DNA of 64,000 bases from an uncultured Treponema sp. (GCF_934725225.1 NZ_CAKVAM010000001.1:124001-188000), one strand, 5' to 3'; positions 44,087 to 53,665 are shown, counted from the stretch's first letter. Notes: generated by a model not told the origin, from the letters alone. Made by a program: numbers and translations.

Positions 44087-44095
44087 CCCCCCCCC
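44087..44095 (-). promoter_or_regulatory. Second poly-G tract (G9) upstream of the TPR gene
   Basis: Nine C on the plus strand give G9 in transcript orientation, followed at once by CATAAG (a 4/6 match to a -10 box). Distance to the ATG (59 nt) matches the G10 tract of the lipoprotein gene (58 nt). A -35 hexamer at standard spacing is not convincing. Confidence 0.5.
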
Positions 44096-44134
44096 GTTTA
44101 TTATTTATCGGATTTTTTTAACCTTACCAAAAAT

Positions 44135-45307
44135 TTAATTTTTTCGGCATTCCTGAACAAAATCTGCAATTCTATCCAAGGCAACTTTTATTTTATCAAT
44201 AGCAGTTGCATAACAGCATCTTATGTGTCCTTCTCCGCCGGCTCCAAAAACGCTTCCTGGAACAACAGCAACATTATGCTTTTGAAAAAGCTTTGTGGCA
44301 AAGTCTTCGCTTGAAAGCCCTGTTGAAGAAATGTCCGGGAACATATAAAAAGCTCCGGAAGGCTCTGGAACAGGAAGTCCCATATCACAAAATGCCTTGT
44401 ACATCAAATTTCTTCGCTGCTGATAGCTTACACGCATTTTTTCAACTTCAGACCAGCCGTTGCGCAAACCTTCCGTAGCCGCATACTGACTGAAAATTGG
44501 CGCGCAAATTGTATTGTATCCATGAAGCTTTACAATCTGAGCAAGAAGTTCAGCAGGAGCCGCAATATATCCAATTCGCCAGCCTGTCATTGCAAAAGAT
44601 TTTGAAAATCCGTTAAGAATAATCGTGTAATCTTTCATTCCGGGGAAAGAGCCAATTGAAACATGTTCCGCTTCATCATAAGCAAGCTCGCAGTAAATTT
44701 CATCGCTTATAACCCAAAGCTGATGTTTTTTTACAATTTCCGCAATTTTTTCAAGTTCCTCTTTTGGAATCATTGTTCCAGTCGGATTGTTTGGAGAACA
44801 AATCATAACAGCTTTTGTTTTTGGAGTAAGTGCATTTTCAATTTGCTGTGCAGTCGGATAAAATCCATTTACGCTTGTATCAACAGGAACAACATTGACT
44901 TCGCAAAGACGCGCCAAAGGAACATAATTTACATAGCAAGGCTGGCATACAATAATTTCATCTCCGGGATTAAGAATTGCACGCAAAGAAGCATCAACGC
45001 CTTCACTTGCTCCAACCGTTATAAGAATTTCTTTCTGCGGATTATAATGCATATTGTATTTTTGCATATATTTTGAAATTTCTTCACGCAGCTCAAGCAA
45101 GCCCCAGTTTGAAGTATAGCTTGTATGTCCTTTTTCAAGATGATAAAAAGCTTCCTCACGAATGCACCAAGGAGTTGGAAAATCAGGTTCTCCAACAGAA
45201 AGCGAAATTACATCGTCATGCCCAATCAGCATTTCAAAAAATTTTCGGATTCCGCTTGGTGGAGTCTGCACCATTGACGAACTGAATTTATCTTCTCTTG
45301 TATTCAT
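44135..45307 (-). CDS. Class I/II PLP-dependent aminotransferase
   Basis: A 390-residue fold-type I enzyme. Seen: LSVGEPDFPTPWCIREEAF, ILITVGASEGVDASLRAIL, MICSPNNPTGTMIPKEELE, WVISDEIYCELAYDE and the PLP lysine in ILNGFSKSFAMTGWRIGY; Arg near the end in GHIRCCYA binds the substrate carboxylate. Aspartate or aromatic aminotransferase of the Igamma type is likely; the amino acid is not decidable. It starts immediately after the Lrp-type regulator gene (0-bp gap), which likely senses an amino acid linked to it. Confidence 0.9.
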   Translation of the reverse strand: MNTREDKFSSSMVQTPPSGIRKFFEMLIGHDDVISLSVGEPDFPTPWCIREEAFYHLEKGHTSYTSNWGLLELREEISKYMQKYNMHYNPQKEILITVGASEGVDASLRAILNPGDEIIVCQPCYVNYVPLARLCEVNVVPVDTSVNGFYPTAQQIENALTPKTKAVMICSPNNPTGTMIPKEELEKIAEIVKKHQLWVISDEIYCELAYDEAEHVSIGSFPGMKDYTIILNGFSKSFAMTGWRIGYIAAPAELLAQIVKLHGYNTICAPIFSQYAATEGLRNGWSEVEKMRVSYQQRRNLMYKAFCDMGLPVPEPSGAFYMFPDISSTGLSSEDFATKLFQKHNVAVVPGSVFGAGGEGHIRCCYATAIDKIKVALDRIADFVQECRKN

Positions 45308-45802
45308 TTAAGCCATTGCTCCTTCCCGGCTGTCGGAATTTTCTTCTATATAAACAATATCATTTTCTTTGTAAGTCTTTAAAATAAAATGGGTTTTTGT
45401 TGAGCGCACACCTTGAAGCGTAGAAAGTTTTCTTGCAACAAAAAGCGCCACTTCCTGCAAAGTTTCGCCTTCAATTATTACTTTTAAATCGTAGCCGCCG
45501 CTCATAAGATAAAGAGATTTTACCTGCGGAAACCTGTAAATCCTGTCAGCAATTCCATCAAATCCATGCTCGCGTTCTGGTGTAACTTGAATTTCAATTT
45601 CCGCGCAGACTTTTTCTTTTGCCTTGGAATCTTTTTCAGGATTTATAATTGCGGCATATTTCATAATAACGCCGTCATTTTCAAGTTGCTGGATAATTGA
45701 CTTGACTTCTTCAACTGATTTTTTTGTCATCGCGGAAATATCTTCTACAGAAATACGCGCATTGTCACGCAGCAAATTTAAAATTTCTTCTGTGCTGTCC
45801 AT
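45308..45802 (-). CDS. Lrp/AsnC-family regulator
   Basis: A 164-residue regulator: N-terminal winged helix (LLRDNARISVEDISAMTKKS followed by a recognition helix, IIQQLENDGVIMKYAAIINP) and a C-terminal RAM ligand-binding domain (FPQVKSLYLMSGGYDLKVII, LQGVRSTKTHFILKTYK). AGAAGG precedes the ATG. Co-transcribed with the aminotransferase. Confidence 0.88.
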   Translation of the reverse strand: MDSTEEILNLLRDNARISVEDISAMTKKSVEEVKSIIQQLENDGVIMKYAAIINPEKDSKAKEKVCAEIEIQVTPEREHGFDGIADRIYRFPQVKSLYLMSGGYDLKVIIEGETLQEVALFVARKLSTLQGVRSTKTHFILKTYKENDIVYIEENSDSREGAMA

Positions 45803-45828
45803 TTTTAACCTTCTATAAAATTAAAATT

Positions 45829-46446
45829 CTAAATTAGTCCTTTTGTGCTTGGAATTTCTCCGTTGCGTCTTGAATCAATTTCCACTGCCTGACGAATTGC
45901 CCGGGCTGCTGCTTTAAAAAGTCCTTCGATTTTATGATGATCGCTTCTTCCGCGGATTGTATCAAGATGCAAATTGCACTTTGCACCGTTTACAAATCCC
46001 TGCCAAAAATCCTCAAAGCAATCAGTTTGAAACGAAGAAGATTTTTCGTCCTGTCCAATTGAAACAAGCGGAATATTAGAAAGAGCCGCGTTTACAACGC
46101 AAAACGGACGTCCGCCAAAATCGACAGCAGCCTGCAAAAGACTTTCATCCATAGGATAAATTGAAAATCCGCTTCTATAAATTCCTGCGCAGTTTCCCAA
46201 AGCAGAAGCAAAGCATTGTCCAAGAACAATTCCTGTGTCTTCTATAAGATGATGCTGGTCAACTTCCAAATCGCCTTTTAATTCTCCGCTCAAATCAAAA
46301 AGTCCATGCTTGCAAAAAGAATTCAGCATGTGACCAAAAAAACCTATTGGATTTTTTACAGAGCATTTTCCAGTTCCGTCAAGATTTAAAGAAAGTTCTA
46401 TTTGTGTTTCGCCAGTTATGCGTTTTATGCTTGCAGTTCTTTCCAT
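45829..46446 (-). CDS. hisB: Imidazoleglycerol-phosphate dehydratase
   Basis: A 205-residue HisB (dehydratase only, no phosphatase domain). Seen: GFFGHMLNSFCKHGLFDL, the metal motifs DQHHLIEDTGIVLGQ and RSDHHKIEGLFKAAARA. Catalyses a step of histidine synthesis. Follows hisG after 12 bp; the other his genes are not in the window. Confidence 0.93.
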   Translation of the reverse strand: MERTASIKRITGETQIELSLNLDGTGKCSVKNPIGFFGHMLNSFCKHGLFDLSGELKGDLEVDQHHLIEDTGIVLGQCFASALGNCAGIYRSGFSIYPMDESLLQAAVDFGGRPFCVVNAALSNIPLVSIGQDEKSSSFQTDCFEDFWQGFVNGAKCNLHLDTIRGRSDHHKIEGLFKAAARAIRQAVEIDSRRNGEIPSTKGLI

Positions 46447-46458
46447 TTGAAAAATTCC

Positions 46459-47331
46459 TTATGACATGACTTTTCTAAGTTCATATTCCAAAATGTCTGT
46501 GGCTCCAAATTCTTTGAGCTTTGGAAGAAGAACCGGAACTTCACTTTTTTTAACCGCAGTTTTTACAGCGTATCCTGAATCTCCAAAAAGCGGACTTACA
46601 GTCGGGCTTCTCATAGACGGAATTGCCTTTACGAGCGTGTCAAATTTTTCCTTGGAAACATTCATCTCAAGCATTACACGGTCGCGCGCATCAAGAACAG
46701 CAGAAAAAAGCATTTTAAGCTCAAGAATCTTCTGTTTTTTTTCTTGATCAGCCATCGCTTCTTTTGACGCGTACATTCTTGTAGAACTTTCCATGAGAGT
46801 GTCCACGATTTTTAGACGGTTCGCCTTTAAAGAAGAGCCTGTGCTTGTGTTGTCAATAAGAATTTGCGCAATTGAATCTTCTGTATTCTGAACAAAACCT
46901 TCACTCGTTCCCCAAGTGCGGAAAATTGTTCCGTTGATTTTTTTTGCTTCAACCCATTTTTTGCTTAAATTCTGATATTCAGTTGCAATTGTAACATTTT
47001 TCTTTGCAAGCTCTTCATAGTCAAAATCTTCCGGAATCGCAGCGACAACACGGACTGGATCAAATCCCAAATCCATTATTTCAACAAGCGAATCTTCAAC
47101 GCCATTTTCAAAAACCCAGTCTTTCCCGGAAAAAGCAATATCCGCCTTGTTTGCCGCAAGAAGAACGCTCGCAATCTGAGGTTTTACAACTTGAAACGCA
47201 AGGTCTTTCTGATTTGTTATAGGAAAATATGTTCTGTCTGGAAGCTTTAAAGAAATTCCAACATCGCTCAAAAGCTCGTATACAGATTCGTAAATTCTTC
47301 CTTTTGCCAATAAAATTTTTAATTTTTCCAT
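46459..47331 (-). CDS. hisG: ATP phosphoribosyltransferase, long form
   Basis: A 290-residue HisG starting the histidine pathway. Seen: KILLAKGRIYESVYELL, FSGKDWVFENGVEDSLVE and the PRPP-binding ILIDNTSTGSSLKANRLKI region. The C-terminal extension (about 215-290, MRSPTVSPLFGDSGYAVKTAV and VLLPKLKEFGATDILEYEL) is the ACT-like regulatory domain that binds histidine, so HisZ is not needed. Start at 47331 (MEKLKIL) lies 8 nt after TATAAT; the frame at 47340 begins within the -10 box. Confidence 0.93.
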   Translation of the reverse strand: MEKLKILLAKGRIYESVYELLSDVGISLKLPDRTYFPITNQKDLAFQVVKPQIASVLLAANKADIAFSGKDWVFENGVEDSLVEIMDLGFDPVRVVAAIPEDFDYEELAKKNVTIATEYQNLSKKWVEAKKINGTIFRTWGTSEGFVQNTEDSIAQILIDNTSTGSSLKANRLKIVDTLMESSTRMYASKEAMADQEKKQKILELKMLFSAVLDARDRVMLEMNVSKEKFDTLVKAIPSMRSPTVSPLFGDSGYAVKTAVKKSEVPVLLPKLKEFGATDILEYELRKVMS

Positions 47332-47339
47332 AATGTACA

Positions 47340-47369
47340 ATTATAAATTGAAGTCGCCCCTAAATTCAA
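47340..47369 (-). promoter_or_regulatory. Promoter of hisGB, leaderless layout
   Basis: Minus strand TTGAAT (47369-47364), 18-bp spacer, TATAAT (47345-47340), eight nt, ATG at 47331. Confidence 0.65.
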
Positions 47370-47390
47370 GTTGCAGAACAAACATAAAAA

Positions 47391-48110
47391 CTAGCGGCGC
47401 TCAACAGTTCCGTCGGGTTTTGCAATAAAAACTTCTGGCTTTATCTTTGTAAAAAATCCGCATTCAACAACGCCGATTATTCCGTCGATTTTTTCTTCCA
47501 TTTCCTGCGGATTGACTGGAGACTTCCATTTGCAGTCCAAGATAAGATTTCCGTTGTCTGTGATTACAGGTCCGGCTTTTTTTACGCCTTCACGCAGCAC
47601 ACATTCCGCGCCAAGTTTTTCCAAAGCTTTGATTACGGGAACACGAGCTTCAGCTATAATTTCAACAGGAAGAGCAAAACCAGTTCCAAGGCTTTTTACA
47701 TCTTTTGAGGAATCTGCAACAATTGCGAACTTTGCTGAATTATAAGCAATGATTTTTTCACGGAGCAATGCCGCGCCGCCGCCTTTTATAAGATTGTTGT
47801 CAGGATCAATTTCGTCCGCGCCGTCAATTGCAAGGTCAAGAGTTCCGTTAATTACTTTGTCGTTCAATGTGTAAACTGGAATTCCAAGTTCTTCACAAGC
47901 CAATGTAGTCTGAAAACTTGTTGCAACGGCCTTTATGTCTTTTAAAGTTCCGTCTTCAATTCTCTGTGCGAGTCTTTTTACAGCCGGCATTGCAGTAGAG
48001 CCGGTTCCAAGTCCGATTTTCATTCCGCTGAAAATTTTCCCTTCTTTGATTAAAGAATCAACTGCGGTTGTTGCAGCTAAAATTTTTTGTTCGTCTTTAG
48101 AAATACACAT
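47391..48110 (-). CDS. rpiA: Ribose 5-phosphate isomerase A
   Basis: A 239-residue RpiA interconverting ribose and ribulose 5-phosphate. Seen: KIGLGTGSTAMPAVKRLAQR, DLAIDGADEIDPDNNLIKGG, GAALLREKIIAYNSAKF and VVECGFFTKIKPEVFIA. Its start overlaps the end of the aroD-aroE fusion by 1 bp, so it is last in the XPB operon. Confidence 0.95.
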   Translation of the reverse strand: MCISKDEQKILAATTAVDSLIKEGKIFSGMKIGLGTGSTAMPAVKRLAQRIEDGTLKDIKAVATSFQTTLACEELGIPVYTLNDKVINGTLDLAIDGADEIDPDNNLIKGGGAALLREKIIAYNSAKFAIVADSSKDVKSLGTGFALPVEIIAEARVPVIKALEKLGAECVLREGVKKAGPVITDNGNLILDCKWKSPVNPQEMEEKIDGIIGVVECGFFTKIKPEVFIAKPDGTVERR

Positions 48111-49603
48111 CAGTATTCAACTCCTGTATACAATTCAAATTGCCTATATCCCTGATAAAGAAGCATGCTGAATCCATTGCAGATTTTGCAGCCAGCCTCT
48201 CTTGCACGCACCATTATCGGAGTGGCTTTCGGCATATAAATTATGTCAAACAAAGCTTCCTTTCCATTGAAGTCATAAAAATAAAGCGGATCATTTTCAG
48301 GATTAGAAGGTTCTTCGCAATGCATTCCTTTTGATGTGGTCTGAATAATCACGTCTGAATATTTTCTAATCGTAGAAACTGATTCAAAATTCAACGGAGC
48401 ATATTTAAAGTCGTATTTTTCAGCAAGCTCTTTTGCCTTTGACAAAGTGCGGTTAAAAATACAGGCTTTTCCGCCGGAATTATAAACTGCATACGCAACC
48501 GCTTTTGCAGCTCCGCCCGCTCCAATTATAGAAATTTTTTTGTGCTTTAAATTTTTTAAATTCAAAAATTCAAGCAAAGCTTTTAAGAAGCCTTCCGCAT
48601 CTGTGTTGTACGCAAGCCACTTTCCGTCTTTTTTTATCAACGTATTGCTTGAGCCAATTTCAAGCGCGGCATTGTCCACAAAATCAGCCCTTGCAAGAGC
48701 AGCTTCTTTATGCGGAACAGTAACAGAAAGTCCCTGCACTCCAACTTGCTCAGAAAAATCAATCGCCTGCTCAAATTTTTCAGCTGGAAAAGGAATGTAA
48801 ACAGCATTCATTCCATGGCGGCAATATCCTGTGTTGTGAAGTTCAGGACTCGAAGTGCCGGAAAGCGGCCAGCCGGTAATTCCAAAAATTTTAGTCGATT
48901 CATTTATAGATTTTGTTCTGTAAAGTCCGCCGAGTTTTACAGCATCCAAATGGGCAATATTTGAAGTGTTTTGAATTGATTCCGGCGCGGAAGTGTATGT
49001 CAAAAAATTTTTCAGTTTTGCGCCAAGAACTCTCGTTGGAATTCCCATTGTGCCCATCGCAAGCAAAATATGATTGTTTCCAGAAATTTTAGAAGCCTGC
49101 TCAAAAAGATTTGTAACATCGTCAAGGCTGTGAGGCATAAACGCAATTTTTGGAATTTCAAGCCCGGAAGGATTCAGTTCTTTAAGCCGCTCCAAAATAT
49201 TTCTTACAGGATTTTTCATGTCATGGAAACTTCGGATTACTTTTGTCTCAAAAGCAAGAGTCGCATCTTCAAGACTTGAAATATGAAAATCTTCCTCAAA
49301 ATCCACATAGGCAAAATTTTTAGTTTTATCTTCATCGGCAAAAGAAAGCGCGCGGGCAAAAAGAATTGTGCGGGCAGATTCGCCTTCAACAAATTTTCCG
49401 CCGTCTATTTCTCGCCTGATTGTCAAAATGCACGGCAAGCCAGACATCGAAGGAAACCGCCTTGCATAAAGCCGCTCATCCTGATTCAAAAAATCAACGC
49501 GCAGTTCCACCATGTCAACATAACTTCTATATTTATTAAGAAGCTCCAAATCTTCCGCAAGAGTTTTTTCTGTCAGCGTAAGACAAACTTTTGGCGATTC
49601 CAT
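48110..49603 (-). CDS. aroDE: Bifunctional 3-dehydroquinate dehydratase (type I)/shikimate dehydrogenase
   Basis: A 497-residue fusion covering two consecutive steps of the shikimate pathway. AroD part (about 1-215): VDMVELRVDFLNQDE, KVIRSFHDMKNPV (His) and the Schiff-base Lys in IPKIAFMPHSLDD. AroE part (about 220-497): GWPLSGTSSPELHNTGYC, LSVTVPHKEAALA (catalytic Lys), AYNTDAEGFLKAL (Asp) and NADP site IIGAGGAAKAVAYAVYNSG. The fusion order matches that of plants and several bacteria including chlamydiae. The ATG at 49603 follows AGGAGT; it starts 1 bp after the helicase-partner stop. Confidence 0.94.
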   Translation of the reverse strand: MESPKVCLTLTEKTLAEDLELLNKYRSYVDMVELRVDFLNQDERLYARRFPSMSGLPCILTIRREIDGGKFVEGESARTILFARALSFADEDKTKNFAYVDFEEDFHISSLEDATLAFETKVIRSFHDMKNPVRNILERLKELNPSGLEIPKIAFMPHSLDDVTNLFEQASKISGNNHILLAMGTMGIPTRVLGAKLKNFLTYTSAPESIQNTSNIAHLDAVKLGGLYRTKSINESTKIFGITGWPLSGTSSPELHNTGYCRHGMNAVYIPFPAEKFEQAIDFSEQVGVQGLSVTVPHKEAALARADFVDNAALEIGSSNTLIKKDGKWLAYNTDAEGFLKALLEFLNLKNLKHKKISIIGAGGAAKAVAYAVYNSGGKACIFNRTLSKAKELAEKYDFKYAPLNFESVSTIRKYSDVIIQTTSKGMHCEEPSNPENDPLYFYDFNGKEALFDIIYMPKATPIMVRAREAGCKICNGFSMLLYQGYRQFELYTGVEY

Positions 49604-49604
49604 T

Positions 49605-51701
49605 TCAAGACTCCTTTGCAATTAAATTTAAAAATGAAGCTGAGCTTCTGATTTTTTTTACTTTTGAAATCAAAGCAATTGAAACTTCGTATTCTTCAAC
49701 TGAATTTGTTTCAGAATTTTTGCAAACTAAAAAAAGAATTTGATTTTTTACAACGGCTCTTGGAACGCCAATTAAAATTTCTTTTGTCGTAGACATTTCA
49801 AGTTCAACCAAATCTTCATTTTGAACCGCACTTTCCAAAACTCTGAGTTTTCCGGTGAAATTCATTCCGCTTGCCTCGGTAAGCTCAAACTTAACACTTT
49901 CAGGCCGAAGCTGCGCCGAAGACAAAACCACGCGCCGTTTTATCCGCTCCTCAAGTCCTTCTTTTTGCTCTGCGGAAGCCGAAATATTTTCCAGCTGATT
50001 TTTTAAATCCTCAAGAATTTTTGAAACTTCTTTTTTTGAGCCGGAAGCCATAGAATTTTCCGTGGACAAAGATTCCGAAGAGCAAGATAAAATTTTAGAA
50101 TCAAAATCAATTTCTGGAAATCCCAAAGCAGGCGCAGTTTTTTTCGCGGATTTTACATTTCCAACAAAATCAAGTCCAAGACGCTCAACGCAATTTTTTG
50201 CCTGCTCATCGGATGAAAAATTCATCAAGAAAATTCCCGGCGACAAAATTTCAATAATATAAGATGAAAGTTTTTTTTCAATTACAATAGAATTTTCAGG
50301 ACGGATTTTTAAAACATAGCCTTTATAAAGCGCGGCCGAATTATAAGAATCTGCCCATTCATCAAGCGAAACCAAAAGATTCTGCGGAATTTCGTAATGC
50401 GAATATTTTTTTAAAATTGCGGAAATCTGCTCTTTCGTCATTTCAAAATCAAAAGCCTTCAAAACTGACTGGCGCGTGATTTCAAAAACGGCAGCTGTGT
50501 CGCATTTTTTTGGACAAAGAAATTTTATAAGCGGAACAAGCTCCGAAAGCAAAAATCCCGGTAAAATTGTTACAGAAAAACCTGCATCAATGCTCAAAGA
50601 ACCTTGCGATTTTTTTTCTTCAAAAATTTGATTCACACAAATAAATTCATTTTCGCCTTCAGAAAGTGAATCGACAATTCCAAGCTCAATCGCGCAATCC
50701 AGCATCGCATCTAAAAAATTTGAATCGACAGAAGAATTTTCCGCGGAAGAGCCAAACGCAACAATTCTTGAAAACCGGCTGAAAGAATTTTCGGAGTAAC
50801 GGGAATTTTTATCTTTCAGCAAAAAAGCAATCTGAAGAATTTTCTGTCTTGTGTAAACTTCCTGCTTTAAAAATGAAAGCGTCTTGAAAAAAATTTCTGC
50901 GCTAGACAGAATCATGCTTCTGGAAAACGAACCTGCGCAAGCGGCGCAAATATATGCAGATTGATTTCCAAAAGTCAAATTTGAAAAAAGCTCAAGCTTC
51001 TGCCAGTCAACAAAAAATCCTTTGCCTTCAGAATCTTCCTGCACAAGATGAAGATTTTTTAGAGCCTTAAAAAGTGTTTCAAAAAATTCCTTGTTGAAAT
51101 TCTCTTGAAAAATTTCAGCCAAGTCAGAAGCCGCTTTCTTTTTCAGCTCTCCGTTATTTTTGCAAATATCAGAATGGCCTGAAACATAGCAGAGAAAAAC
51201 CGCAAGAAGTTCAGAAGAAATTCTCAAACGTCGTTCAGGAAATTTTTTTGCGTTTTCTGGACTTATCAAATTTTGCAAATTCAACAAGCCGCTCAAATCA
51301 TCTTCAAGATACGGATTTATTTTTATTAAATTCTTTTCATTTTTTACGCGGACAGAAAAAATCAAAAGGCGTTCTTCAAGGCTTGCAACTGCGCTATAAA
51401 ATTCTCCTTGCTGAATTGAAGACGAAAAAAATTTTTCAAGCTTTTCAATGTCCGGCTCGTTCAAAAATTTTATCGCCGTAAGAATTTTTATATCAGTTCC
51501 GTCAAGAAATTTTATAATTGATTCCCGGGTTTCTTTTTTGCGCAGAAAAGCTCCGATTTCTTCCGCCAGCTTTTGCTTGTTGTAAGGAGTTTTTACTTCG
51601 CCAAGATAAATGCGAACCAACTCGAAAAAAAATTTGTCCGGCAAAGTGCAAAAACTTTCACGCCATTGAATTATCTTTTGAACTTTTGCATCTAAATTCA
51701 T
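49605..51701 (-). CDS. XPB partner protein with Helicase_C_3-like domain
   Basis: A 698-residue protein with no helicase motifs. It contains winged-helix-like segments and, at about residues 380-525, a domain of the XPB/Ssl2 N-terminal type: VTILPGFLLSELVPLIKFL, ILKKYSHYEIPQNLLVSLDE and FSSDEQAKNCVERLGLDF. The stretch KKYSHYEIPQNLLV matches KKFSRYEIPQSVVV in the XPB protein next door, so the two share a paralogous domain. Start ATG overlaps the XPB stop (ATGA), hence the choice of 51701. Likely a DNA-binding or regulatory subunit of the XPB machine; role unproven. Confidence 0.82.
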   Translation of the reverse strand: MNLDAKVQKIIQWRESFCTLPDKFFFELVRIYLGEVKTPYNKQKLAEEIGAFLRKKETRESIIKFLDGTDIKILTAIKFLNEPDIEKLEKFFSSSIQQGEFYSAVASLEERLLIFSVRVKNEKNLIKINPYLEDDLSGLLNLQNLISPENAKKFPERRLRISSELLAVFLCYVSGHSDICKNNGELKKKAASDLAEIFQENFNKEFFETLFKALKNLHLVQEDSEGKGFFVDWQKLELFSNLTFGNQSAYICAACAGSFSRSMILSSAEIFFKTLSFLKQEVYTRQKILQIAFLLKDKNSRYSENSFSRFSRIVAFGSSAENSSVDSNFLDAMLDCAIELGIVDSLSEGENEFICVNQIFEEKKSQGSLSIDAGFSVTILPGFLLSELVPLIKFLCPKKCDTAAVFEITRQSVLKAFDFEMTKEQISAILKKYSHYEIPQNLLVSLDEWADSYNSAALYKGYVLKIRPENSIVIEKKLSSYIIEILSPGIFLMNFSSDEQAKNCVERLGLDFVGNVKSAKKTAPALGFPEIDFDSKILSCSSESLSTENSMASGSKKEVSKILEDLKNQLENISASAEQKEGLEERIKRRVVLSSAQLRPESVKFELTEASGMNFTGKLRVLESAVQNEDLVELEMSTTKEILIGVPRAVVKNQILFLVCKNSETNSVEEYEVSIALISKVKKIRSSASFLNLIAKES

Positions 51702-53485
51702 TGGCCACATCCTTCAATTTGAATCGGAACTTCAAACTCGTCAAAACTTTTTTCATTTTCATAGCGGACAATTCTATAAGAATATCCTTGCTCGGCTAAA
51801 AATTTCTGGCGGTTGCTTCCAAAATCTTCTTCAACTGTTCCGCGCGTAATCAAAGTAAAAAATCTTGAAGTTCTTTCTTTTGGACGAAGAATTCTTCCAA
51901 GCCGCTGTGCTTCTTCCTGCCTTGAACCAAAAGTTCCGCTCACCTGAATTGCCATGCTTGCATCCGGCAAATCGATTGCAAAATTCGCAACTTTGCTTAC
52001 AACAAGCACACGGATTTTTCCGCTTCGAAAATCGTCATAAATTATATCACGTTCGGAATTTTTTGTTTTGCCAGTAATAATCGGAACGTTGAGAAGCTTG
52101 GCAATAATTTCAAGATGAGTTAAAAATTGCCCGATTATAAGAATTTTGTCGTCCTTGAATTTTTCAACAAGCTCCTGAACAATTTTATTTTTCAAAGGAT
52201 TTTCACTTGCAATTCTGTGCTTTTCTCTGTTTGCCGCAACCGCATATTCAATTTCCTTATTTTCAGGAAGCCCAAGCCGAACTTCAATACATTCAGCCTT
52301 TGCAATCCACTTTGCCTTTTCAAGTTCTTTCCACGGAACATCATATCTTTTAGGACCAACCAAAGAAAAAACGTGGCCTTCACAGCCGTCTTCACGCACA
52401 AGAGTCGCAGTCAGCCCAACGCGTCGCACAGCCTGAAGCTCAGCAGCAACTCTAAAAACAGGAGCCGGAATCATGTGAACTTCATCGTAAATAACAAGAC
52501 CCCAGTTGTTCTGCCTGAAAAGTGAAAAATGCGGATACGGACCATTTTTGTCAGGACGCCAAGTAAGAATCTGATAAGTGGCAACCGTTACAGGTTTTAT
52601 AGTTTTATTTTCTCCAGTGTATTCCGCAATCTGGCTTGCATCCAAATCAGTTTTATCAATAAGCTCGTCTATCCACTGATGAACCGCTGTAATATTTGTA
52701 GTTACAATGAGCGTATTTGTCTTTAAAAGGCTCATTATTTCCATGCCGACAATCGTTTTTCCAGCGCCGCAAGGAAGCACAATCGTGCCGAATCCAGTTC
52801 CCGGACCTTTGTTTCCGACAAGCGCATTCGCCGCAGCTTTCTGATATTCACGCACTTCAAAAGGCCGCCCGCTCAAAGTTGTTTTCCGCAGATTTATTTC
52901 AAGAGGAAATCCGTCCTGAAGCGGAACATCATCTTTTACAGGCCAGCCAATTTTTAAAAGATTCTGCTTAACAATTCCGCGGTCAGTAAGCAAAAGTTTA
53001 AAGCAAAAAGTTTTTTCTTTTTCTGAAAGTCCTACCGAAAATTCTTCTGCGCATTCGCACGGAACAAGAAATTTTCTGGCAAAAGCATTCGCTTCAATCT
53101 GTTTAAAAACATACGGAGAATTTGAAACAAGATAAAGATATTCTTCTTTTATTCCGTCTGAATTTTCCACGGAAGGACCTTGAACCAGCCTAAGCTTTCC
53201 AAAACGCCCGGAAGTTTCTTCAATCCAGACAACAACGCTCTGCGGAATTTCATAACGTGAAAATTTTTTTAAAACTTCAACTGCCTGTTCGCCTGTAAAT
53301 CCTGAGCTTTCAGCATTCCACAAAGAAAGAGATGAAATTTGATATGTATGCAAATGTTCAGGAGAGCGCACAAGTTCCGCAAAAGGAATCAAGGCAGCTC
53401 TGCATTCTTCGGCAAGTGGCGCATGGACATCAAGCAGAAGAGTTCTGTCAGACTGAACAATCAAAGGATTTTCGCTTTCAGGCAT
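51698..53485 (-). CDS. xpb: Bacterial XPB-type DNA repair helicase (ERCC3)
   Basis: A 595-residue SF2 helicase. Domains: N-terminal Helicase_C_3-like part (about 15-160), Walker A VLPCGAGKTIVGME, DEVH box IYDEVHMIPA, motif III VGLTATLVREDG, motifs V-VI AIDLPDASMAIQVSG and QRLGRILRPK, and a C-terminal FGSNRQKFLAEQGYSYRI typical of XPB. In eukaryotes and archaea XPB opens DNA in nucleotide excision repair and transcription; spirochaetes and a few other bacteria carry this homologue. First gene of an operon with the partner, aroDE and rpiA. Confidence 0.93.
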   Translation of the reverse strand: MPESENPLIVQSDRTLLLDVHAPLAEECRAALIPFAELVRSPEHLHTYQISSLSLWNAESSGFTGEQAVEVLKKFSRYEIPQSVVVWIEETSGRFGKLRLVQGPSVENSDGIKEEYLYLVSNSPYVFKQIEANAFARKFLVPCECAEEFSVGLSEKEKTFCFKLLLTDRGIVKQNLLKIGWPVKDDVPLQDGFPLEINLRKTTLSGRPFEVREYQKAAANALVGNKGPGTGFGTIVLPCGAGKTIVGMEIMSLLKTNTLIVTTNITAVHQWIDELIDKTDLDASQIAEYTGENKTIKPVTVATYQILTWRPDKNGPYPHFSLFRQNNWGLVIYDEVHMIPAPVFRVAAELQAVRRVGLTATLVREDGCEGHVFSLVGPKRYDVPWKELEKAKWIAKAECIEVRLGLPENKEIEYAVAANREKHRIASENPLKNKIVQELVEKFKDDKILIIGQFLTHLEIIAKLLNVPIITGKTKNSERDIIYDDFRSGKIRVLVVSKVANFAIDLPDASMAIQVSGTFGSRQEEAQRLGRILRPKERTSRFFTLITRGTVEEDFGSNRQKFLAEQGYSYRIVRYENEKSFDEFEVPIQIEGCGQ

Positions 53486-53493
53486 ATCAGTGC

Positions 53494-53522
53494 ATTATAT
53501 AATGAATCGGCAAGGCTTACAA
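53494..53522 (-). promoter_or_regulatory. Promoter of the XPB operon, leaderless layout
   Basis: Minus strand TTGTAA (53522-53517), 17-bp spacer, TATAAT (53499-53494), eight nt, ATG at 53485. Confidence 0.7.
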
Positions 53523-53665
53523 TATTTTACGGCGAAGCACACAAAATAAAAAACCGGTCTGCCAACGACAAACCGGCTTTTTGAGGAGAGTCTATCTATG
53601 AAAAACAACAAGAGTTTTCCGACATTTTTATTTTAAGCCCGGAATTTAAATTTGTCAAATTTTTG

